NCBI GenBank assembly: GCA_977006965.1
Contig: OZ345385.1
Location: 186,001-250,000, forward strand
Source: Phymatolithon calcareum
Lineage: Eukaryota; Rhodophyta; Florideophyceae; Hapalidiales
Length of the DNA stretch: 64,000 bases
Reading direction: 5' to 3'
Position 1 is the stretch's first letter, and each line of letters begins with the position of its first letter. A model generated the notes under the pieces. It did not search any database, was not told the origin of the DNA, and saw only the letters and a program-made list of their open reading frames with translations. The translations under genes were made by a program, and so were the position numbers. This document shows, in pieces, positions 55,949-64,000 of this stretch.

Positions 55949-58900
55949 TTAGTTACTGGGTTTAGTCCATGGATAAAAAATGTTATGGAAAACCCTCTCC
56001 TCCATATACCTTGGAAAATGGGATGGTCCGTCTTTCTCCGTTCGCATTGGCAAACGAGCTGGTGCAGGCTTGTCTGGAATATGGGAAATCACTTTCATTT
56101 TGCCTCTCTCCTCTCTTCGTAGTCTCTGTACATCGTGTTCTATTGCAGTTGCAGTCAGTTCTTTCCACATTTTGGACCCTCTTTCTGGTCTGACGGGGCA
56201 TTCAAAGTCCGAAGTCATTGATACAAGGCGAAGTATGCATTTCGCACTAATAATTCTCTTCCGAACTTGGTTTCCCACGGTAGCCCACTTGTAGTATAAA
56301 CATCCGCGCTGCGCGAGCAGATGGGTACACTTTCCTTTCCAGAACATTTCGGAATCAGGGCTGGAGTCCACGCAAGGAACAGGTACAGGAACAGATTCCA
56401 TTTCACGAACGAGAGCGAGATATTCCCCAGTATTGGCTTGATCATCATCGTAAGGCTGCTCAAATATCAGCCTTAGTTGACCATAGAGCCTCACTCCACC
56501 TATTTCGTACGACACAAAGTCGTACTGTTGCTCACCATGAAACATTTGAGCTGCTCTTACAGTTTGACGCCGGCCTGCTACAGCTGTAACAGACGTAAGC
56601 TGGACAAATCCTTCGTCAAGCAACAGAAACTGCGCTGTTATTTCCAGCGACTGGACCGCTCTCACTTTGCCGACAGTTCTTCGGAAAGGGGTTTGGTCTC
56701 CCTGGTGAGACGACGATTTAAGTTTGTATGCAAACTCTTCAATAGTCAGATCATCCACAAGTTCTGCAGATATTGCACTTAGAGCACGAACCCCCAGCTG
56801 AGCAGAATTCTTCGCACTTTGCTATAGTTTTCGAGAACGTTCATGAACTGACAGATCATGGCACGGATACAGTGCTCTTAGAACCCCAACTTCTCTGGAT
56901 GTTCCTCGAATGTGCACTTGTCCCTCTGCATCCGACTGCTTAGTTGTTCTGGTGTAGTGGGCACTGACGTTTGCAAAGCTCTTTTCGCCTGCATCACTGC
57001 TGTAGTTTTGAAGTTTAGCGCCGGCTTTCAAGTCTTTGGCAAGATGGCAATACATTAAATGCCCTTTCGGAGTTGACTGATGTAAAGGATATTCATTTCG
57101 GCCTAATGATGCGTTTCTTCCCTTAGTTTCCGCTATGGAGCTCCTGTAGCTCTCAGAAAACAGTTCAAGAAGATGTTTCAGCTCGCCTTCAAGGGTTCTG
57201 TAAACATGCCAAGGAATGCAGTTAATTCTCCGAGCAAAATGATGCACGCTAAGATAGTCCAAGATTAGCTTCATAAGAAAATACATTGGCTTATAAGACC
57301 CATCAATCCCCTTGTTAGACCCGCGCAACATGAAAATTATGACGCAGATCGCAGAAAGCTCTTTCTGTGCAGTGCAATTTGGGTGGTCTGCTGCGATGAT
57401 GGTGTTTGGAGCAGAAAGTCTAAAAATTCCTGTAGTTGTTACTCGTGGAAGTGCCGTTTGATGTCGGTTTGCTTCGAGTGATATTCGTGCAGCGAAACTG
57501 TGCCCAAGATGCACAGAGAAAAAATTGCTGATTTCTTCGAAAATGTCCTTAGTATGGCCGAGGTCGAAATTGTGGAGAGATTCGAACTTCATGAAGCTTG
57601 AAAATCCAAACGGTCGCATTGTTAGATCTCTTGGGTGAAGGTCGTATCCAGAAGCCTGGCATTGAGATGCTATCTTAGACTGAACTTGCGCCATTAAATT
57701 CGATTCGTCTAAAGACGATTCAAATCTTGTCAGAAGTGCAGATTTAGGTTCCTGAAGGCTGTGTTTCTGCAGAAACTCTTCATGTTTCCCCTTCAACTGT
57801 ATAGAGGATGCCTCTGCATACCTTTGGTTCATTTGTTGAGATGTTTTAAGCAGATTGTCCCGACTATCAATCACGTGGAAAAGGTCATTGGACAGATTAC
57901 ATCGCCAGCACAGATACTTCGTTTTCATTGTCTGCCGAGTACAAGCGACTGCAGGAGCTTCTCCTCCGTCAACAACAATGCCCATCAAAACTGGCATGAC
58001 GTTCCTTGAGGCTTTCCCGGGAAATATTACTTCTATAGACAGTGAAGAGTGTAGTGGTTCCAGTAATAGTGCAATTGTTTTTTGTAAGACTTGCCTTCGG
58101 ACAGAGGCAGAAATGGTGTCTGATAATTTCCTCCCTGTAATGGTCGTACTTTGCACGATAGGTATGAATGCAACATTAACAGCAAGCTTTCTTTGCACAA
58201 TCCTTGAGAATGACGGCAGATACATGACGACTGGAAACATGGATCGCTTGTTTTGTCGTGTCACGTTTGTCTTGTCCAAAAACAGCTGTATAGGTAGGAT
58301 TGTATTTTCTGTGTGTCTCTGCAGCTGAACCGCGTGGAGAACGTATAAGGCATCATCGCCAGATAAATAGTTCGTCAGAATTCGATTGCCGGAGATGTCG
58401 AACGCCAAACGGGGGTCTAAGGACAGATGTTGACCCCAATCATCAATATCAAGAGGTCTTGAGTTACAAATGACCATTTTTATAGTTTGGACAATATCCC
58501 TGACGTATGCTTCAAACTTCGGTACATATGCACGATGTGTACTTATCGAGTACTTTTCCCACTTTCCGAATCGGTTCAGTGTTGATCTTTGCCGACCACT
58601 GTGATCGCGCCAGAATGTGGGTCCGTTCGGCCACAGTGACCGTGCTTGCCCACCGGGATCGAGCGATTCCAAGTAGTCAGTAGTGTCCGAGATTGTTAAA
58701 CCGCGCTGCGACGCGCCTGATCTGCAGATGAACCTTGCTGCCTTGAACTGTAGCACTGACACTGCGGGAGGTAATTGGCCAAATCCGCCCTCTGCATGAC
58801 CATTTCCGATTGCGTTCATTTGCTCATCATCCTCTGTACATGTCCGTAGCAAGGGGTCTCCAAAAATCCTTCCATCGCAACCGATTCCGCTACGTTCTCC

Positions 58901-59148
58901 AGCTCCCCAACATCACATGTGTCCTCCCCTTCTCCTGCTGCCGTGCCTTCGAAATTACTAGGCGCTAAGGCGGCGATATCGATGGCGCGATTCAAGTTCC
59001 GCTCGTCGTCAACACGGGGAGCTGTTTGACCCGCCGTGGTCTTCCGGCGCTTGGCTGCTTTTCTAGCGCAAGCAGGCTCATGGTTTGCAGTGTCGTTTGA
59101 GCTCCGAGTAACCCGAGGACATGTGGGGCAGCGACGCGAGTACTGCAT
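55949..59148 (-). pseudogene. Plavaka-like (EnSpm/CACTA-related) transposase
   Basis: The N-terminal part (59,148-58,860) has a zinc-finger-like start, RRCPTCPRVTRSSNDTANHE followed by PACARK. Restoring one base in the T5 run (A5 at 58,862-58,866, plus strand) joins it to a 676-codon frame. That frame has a GQLPPAVSVLQF segment, then LPIQLFLDKTNVTRQNKRSM and PSFSRIVQRKLAVN (Plavaka-type Asp block). CWRCNL follows, then FDLGHTKDIFEEI, where Plavaka proteins have a DLLHQ-IHKG-like block. A TAG at about 56,822 interrupts it. The same frame continues to a C-terminal domain with YDFVSYEIGGVRLYGQLRLI, then ALVREMESVPVPVP. Total reconstructed length is about 1,060 codons. I assigned the superfamily from remembered block order, so its exact subfamily is uncertain. 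Confidence 0.65.
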
Positions 59149-59256
59149 ATTGTCAATTGCGAATTATCTTAAGATAGTTCTTAACAATTGCTAATCAATG
59201 TGGAAGAACGGATACTCTGAAGAGAAATGGACAAACTAGGATAAAACTCTTGCATC

Positions 59257-59263
59257 TTATATA
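59257..59263 (-). promoter_or_regulatory. TATA box upstream of the transposase frame
   Basis: TATATAA on the minus strand lies about 109 nt before the first ATG at 59,148. Spacing is plausible for a core promoter of the transposon operon-like array. Confidence 0.4.
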
Positions 59264-59299
59264 GGGTCATAGAGAGCTCCGATTGGCTGGGATATTCAC

Positions 59300-61870
59300 T
59301 TCATAATAATTTTACAATATATAATAATGCTTTGCCCGCTCGTTCCAGCGACGGCGGTTCCAGTATGAAGCGGGGTGAGCGCTCAGAACCTAAACCTGGA
59401 GTAGGATGATGATGAACCCTGTATATGGCACCGGCGAGCAATAGCGCCCTGAAATTCATCCTTTTGAAGGTATGGAAGAGATTTCTCAAAATATTTCCGG
59501 TACAGGACAGAGACTTGGTCGATAACGAAGCAATTCGTGGTTTTTGCAGTCATTTCTCCAGCATGCTGCTCCAGAATGCCGCTCCGGCATGCCGCTCCAA
59601 ACGGGGAAATGGACTGAATTTGGATCAGTCTCAAGGAATGCACAATCAGAGAATTTGACGTATGTATGTTCTCTTCGAACAGTTCAAAACTATGCGCAAA
59701 ACCCCCACTCACGTGTTATATGTCCTTCCTCGTTTATTTCCAGATACCATGCATTTGCACACCGATCTGAATTCATATGTCGGTCTTGATCCATCGGTAT
59801 TCATCAAGAACCAGGATTCCCCGATCGGTGTACGGCCCACTCTGTCTTCAACCCATTGCACTGAAGCCGCATTGACCATACCAATATTTTTTCCATTCCG
59901 GCTTCTCCATTTTTTACTACTTCCCCCTCTAGCTGCGCTGTCACTGAGATGCGCGACTTTGCGTTTCCCCTCGCAAGTACCGTGACCGCGGCACAACCCC
60001 ACTCCAAGTGTACTTCCATTTGTTCATGTCACCATTCTCGTGGTTCGGTGATTTGATTCTCAATTGCCTTTTTTCGCCAGCTATACATGTGCTACTCGTC
60101 GACTCTGCACCTTTGATTCGTACGTTGCTCTGCTTTTTTGATATTTTGATACTATTTTGTCCTACTTTAACACGCAATTGATATCCTACTGAGCGAAATC
60201 ACTGCTGACGGCAGGACATAGGGACTCTTGATTGAATTCCAAAGGCGATATGGAAGCTTCAACTGCAATCTAATGTGTCCTTTTACGAGAAACGATCAAC
60301 AAACTCTGATGTGTGTGGGTCTCTAATGTACGCCATTTTCACCATTAGCAAATTGGGATTTTATTGAATGTGTTGTATGCTTTTCTTGATCCTTTCTTGT
60401 CAAGAAGCAGAATAAGGGCTTTGGATTTTCGTGCTTCATGGTATGCTGAACTCCAACTTTGCATGTTTCACTTACTTCGGAAGGAGAGGATTTGTTCTAA
60501 CTGTGTTCTTGCTGTTGCTTTCTGCAGCAGTTGTTCTTTTTCTCTTTTTGGTATATTGCATTTATTCTGTTTTCCGCATTGATTCTTTCCACGGTTTTTA
60601 AACCGTAGCAAGGATGATGCGGAAAAAAGCTCCCATGTGACTATCGTATCTCACGTCTCCCGCTCGTTAACTGTCACGACCGCCACCGCCCGATCGCACC
60701 GGAAATTATCATCTGTCTCAGCACCCTTGATCCTACGATGCGCTTTGCGGTCTGCGAGCCGCTCTTCTTTACAGTTTTGCAAGCTTTTTCGGGGTACCGA
60801 TTACCGAGGACGTGCCACTGCAACTGTTGTCTTCCAGGAAGCTCGGAAACCAATTACGAAACCACCGCCGACTTCGCCATTCATGACCATGTGTCGGATC
60901 AAGTTTATCGCAGCCACTATAACCTCGTCACCACACAGCACGCCATTGTTCCTCCCGGTGCGCCCCAGCCAGCAGTGAGAACCGCAGACGAATTGCGTTA
61001 TTTCAAGATTACCTTGTCGATCAGCCGAGATCAATGGACGTTGACCTTGTAATTCGACTAGTAACCTTATTCGTTGGGCACACTGGGAAATCTGACGTTC
61101 TTGTCAACATGTGCATTGTGTTTTCAGAGCTCAGTGTTAGAAACATGCTCGCCATCGGGCGCGGCACACATTTCGCACGCATGACGGAAATATTCAAGGA
61201 AATACAGCCGCAAAATCATTTCTCGGTAGTGACATTCGCGAGAACCTGGTAATGGGGGCGTTAATGTTATTGCCACTGCTATGCTGCTCTGCACCGGTGG
61301 CATTTTTGTCAATGTATCTCAAAACGATCCCGGTGCCTGACAATGATCATTGAGCTGAATCTCACCAGGCACCGGAGCGAACTCACGTGCTAAATGTTGG
61401 TCACTCTCTACATTATAAATACCTGTCACGATTGTAGCTGTGTGACCCGATGACGCTGACAGTGGCCGCTTACATAATTAGGCTTCAAATTAGGGGCCTA
61501 ATTGATCAGCCTAATCTTGAGAATTTGGGCAGGTATTTGGGCACCATTTGGGAGCCTAAATAGAAAATGCGCCGTGTATTTAGGCAAATTATTGGGATCC
61601 TAATCAGAACTAATCGGTCACTCGACTGTTTCGTGATGTTGAACGGTCTGCTTCGGTACAGTCACGGTACGTGACGACCCTGTAATCAGATCCACTGCAC
61701 AATCCCAATTTGGGTAAAAATAATTAGTATATGATTATTTTTATGTAAGGTCACGGATGCGCCAATTTCCAATTAATAAGCTCAAGGGCTCGCGGAAATC
61801 AGGGCACCGGTGACCGTTACAATTGTGGAACGGATATGATGCGCTGTAGCCGGTGCTACCAAATGAAAGG
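59300..61870. other. unassigned stretch
   Basis: A plus-strand frame at 60,738-61,052 (104 codons, NYETTADFAIHDHVSDQVYR, then VVPP-like turns and RYFKITLSISRD) has a protein-like pattern but no known motif. 61,470-61,620 repeats the words CCTAAT and TTTGGG. The remainder holds short ORFs only. No transposon inverted repeat matching the 51-53 kb side was found. Confidence 0.35.
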
Positions 61871-61873
61871 CGG

Positions 61874-62319
61874 TGTATGATACTTACTTGATTATTTTCG
61901 GTGGTAGTATGACACGTGTGGTATGGTTGGATTTGGGTGAGGTTGGTGGTGAGGTTTGTGTTGGAGGTTGGAGTTGTTGGTTCTTGTGGTGGTTGAGGGT
62001 CTGGTGGGTTTCTGAGTTGGTTGCCCGCCTCGGCTTCGAGACCGGCTTCCGAGTTTATACAGAGTTGCTGAAGTAGTCTAGAGTATAGCAATTAGGCTTT
62101 CTAGATACTTGCCATTTTGTAATAAGGTGCTAGATGGCAAGAGTAAGTTGCCATCATGTCTATAATTACACCTTCAACAATGTCTACTAGGCATAAGGAC
62201 TAACATAATAGAGCCAAAACATAGAAATACATAATGGCACCAAAGTATAAAAGTATAAAATTACTGTAAGGCTAAGAAGTATAAGGATCCATAACATGCT
62301 TAAGTGCTATTGCCTTACA
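61874..62319 (-). repeat. 446-bp LTR, solo or displaced 5' LTR
   Basis: It is the same length as the LTR at 46,389 and about 97.5% identical by eye, with most differences in the first 310 bp. It has the same TG...CA ends. The flanking five bases are GGCGG and ACCAC, so no target duplication is visible. Just inside the low-coordinate edge the minus strand reads TTTGGTAGCACCGGC, weakly like a tRNA primer site. Confidence 0.85.
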
Positions 62320-62499
62320 ACCACCCCTGCCAGGAATCAGATAGAAACGAAGACCTGCCATGCCCACTAGAAATTAAGTGCAGTAACTGAGAAGGTACCA
62401 TGTGCTCCAACTTGAGGAAAGCCGACACCTTCCTAATCGCATTATACTATCATCGAGAGTTATCAGTTACCTTATTCAGAATTGCATAATATCACGTCA

Positions 62500-62900
62500 A
62501 TGGCTCGCGCCACTTCCTTCTCTTCGGTAGGGGTATATGTAGGCTCCTTCAGGGTTCTATTGAGTGTACCAATTGCCTATGCTCCTTGACTTCCAGTTTC
62601 GATGAGTTCCTAGTGAAATGAACTAGATACCATCTTGCGCAAAGAGTTCTGTGACTGCTTTCTTTACTCTTCATCGCTTGGTGCGGTGAACCCTTCTTGG
62701 ATAACTTTATTTTTCTTGCTCGATGTTCTCCTTTTTTCTCTCAGACTCGTCGAAGGCTAGGTTTAAATTAAGGGTCAACTGATATGTTCTCGTCTCGAAT
62801 GCAGTCAAATATTTCGAGTTTGATCGATTGTCGAACACGGGACAGTCTCAAAGATCTAGAGTACTTCCAGGGAGTTGTAGTTCTAATTGCCTGTCGCGGA
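62500..62900 (-). mobile_element. LINE trace
   Basis: The minus strand around 62,655-62,745 encodes EHRARKIKLSKKGSPHQAMK, aligning with EEHRVRKI...NNIPHQAVRMK in the remnant at 44,200. The remainder of the interval is too decayed to assign. Confidence 0.45.
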
Positions 62901-62904
62901 TTGC

Positions 62905-63800
62905 CATACTGCCACGACTCACGTTAAAAACGTGAAAGAGTTATGTTTATTGCAGAGATGATTGTTCTCTTCCTCGCGGATATTATTCCGGTGCGGAAAT
63001 CAGAGCCTACGCCTCTGATTTTGCAGGTCAAGCACGGGAGGTTCTTTACGTCGCTTGCGGCAGAAAATAGAGACGAAAAGAGATTGATCGAAAATTGAAA
63101 ATCGCATGGCTGAACAAGATAACTGCTGGGTTAGATCGACGCTCATATGAAGAGTAATAGTAATCTCTTCCACTTCGTTCATGAACAAACGGAAAGCAAT
63201 CGAGACATGAAGACCAATTGCTACTCTTTATCTTCAGCCGCGACCGAAATCATCGAACTTTTTCTTGTGCGTTCCTCAATGTGCTCGAATTTCCGGGTGC
63301 TCATCAATGTAATCTAGTCAAAGTCCATGTGTTCCATTGAACATCTCAAACGATCGAATGCGAGGCTCCATGACATGATTAAAACTCGGTTTGATCTTAA
63401 ACTTTCTCTGACCCTTGCCCGCGCCATGCACGGGCACCCGCAGATGCAGCCTCATTTGCTGTGTCGACACGTAAGGCTGGACATCATCTCTATATCCATC
63501 AAGCGGCGGTGCTTGAGAAATGTTTGTGGCAATTATGGCCCTGGACACTTCTCGAAGATATTTCTCCCACGTTTTTAAGGAATCGATCTCCACAAGAGCA
63601 GTAATAAGTAAATAGACGAGACTATCCCGTCGAAGATTGTAATCGCCGTGCTGTACAATTCACATCCAAACGCCGGTGAAGTCGACGGCCTTATCGCTTC
63701 GCGACATTTTTCGCGTGTCTCGCACTTCGGGCTGCAGTGCGATCTTTGGCGGGTAAAGTCCATCACAGAAGTCAAATACCTGGAGCCGAATATCGAGAAC
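62905..63800. other. unassigned stretch
   Basis: Overlapping short frames on both strands (up to 91 codons) have no recognised motif. Confidence 0.35.
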
Positions 63801-63807
63801 ATATCTA

Positions 63808-64000
63808 TCAACCAGCGACCTTGGTGTAAAAAGTGAGGCGACGAGCGTTAATCATCTCGGTTTCCAATGTAGCCGCATACATCACAAGCTCGCCAGGGTT
63901 CATGCCGGGAGAATCATCCACAGGATCGGTGAGGGCAGGGTGTATAAACTGACGATCCACTTGAAACTCATTGTACGCAGAGAGGACTAAAGCAAAGTCG
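63808..64000 (-). CDS. partial ORF running off the right edge
   Basis: The minus-strand frame is open from the window end to a TGA at 63,808-63,810. It encodes DFALVLSAYNEFQVDRQFIH, then DSPGMNPGELVMYAATLETE and a short end (INARRLTFYTK). The composition is protein-like. An additional protein-like frame (VDRYVLDIRLQVFDFCDGLY) follows immediately in another frame, so an intron or frameshift near 63,810 is possible. I do not recognise the family. Confidence 0.4.
   Translation of the reverse strand, partial: DFALVLSAYNEFQVDRQFIHPALTDPVDDSPGMNPGELVMYAATLETEMINARRLTFYTKVAG

Noticed and set aside
46389-62319. A single 16-kb LTR retrotransposon bounded by the two LTRs
   Set aside because: It is possible only if a large DNA transposon and other sequence were inserted. 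No target duplication supports it (GCTGG against ACCAC), so I kept the LTRs as separate features.

Overview
This is a eukaryotic nuclear window with few genes and many repeats. It has short GT-AG introns (67 and 72 nt), a histone H3 variant, LINE, Ty3/gypsy and cut-and-paste transposon remnants, minisatellites and no bacterial-type operons. The mix of compact genes and decayed transposons suggests an alga, and a florideophyte red alga is my best guess. That is an inference from overall style, not from a diagnostic gene. No tRNA, rRNA, CRISPR array or replication origin was recognised.

Layout. 1-6 kb: a chain of same-frame ORFs broken by TGA codons, a small repeat-family gene, two retroelement 3' ends, and a JMJD7-like JmjC dioxygenase gene split near its 3' end. 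6-11 kb: mostly unassigned, with hairpins and a decayed NDUFAF7/MidA methyltransferase gene. 11-14 kb: a C2H2 zinc-finger gene, a small membrane-protein ORF on the other strand, and a 5'-truncated LINE copy with a 13-bp target duplication. 14-22 kb: a 656-bp inverted-repeat element, a LINE remnant, a 12-bp minisatellite and a 960-bp minisatellite of 16-bp units. 23-31 kb: a cysteine-rich/coiled-coil gene, several LINE fragments including a nested insertion, an unknown repeated ORF family, and a truncated tRNA 2-thiouridylase gene. 31-36 kb: little that can be supported. 36-44 kb: a CENP-A-like histone gene, a 1.7-kb inverted-repeat element with a smaller one nested in it, the second member of the cysteine-rich/coiled-coil family, a two-exon gene of unknown function, and another inverted-repeat element with a 4-bp target duplication. 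44-51 kb: a LINE remnant and a Ty3/gypsy retrotransposon on the minus strand (3' LTR, pol, gag, zinc-finger ORF). 51-59 kb: a WD40 fragment and a large decayed DNA transposon with three genes on the minus strand (Plavaka-like transposase, Ulp1-type protease, coiled-coil accessory protein). 59-64 kb: mostly empty, with a second 446-bp LTR, a LINE trace and an ORF running off the right edge.

How the parts relate. The probable host genes are the CENP-A-like histone, the two cysteine-rich/coiled-coil paralogues, the two-exon gene at 41.9 kb, the zinc-finger gene and perhaps the JmjC gene. Most of the rest is mobile DNA in various states of decay. Several frameshifts sit exactly at short homopolymers, so some apparent decay may be sequencing error. 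The candidates for something undescribed are the cysteine-rich/coiled-coil pair (23.7 and 39.5 kb), the two ORF families whose stop codon lies in or next to an AATAAA-like signal, a 10-bp palindrome found six times, and the three-gene transposon whose protease has TGA at its catalytic cysteine codon.
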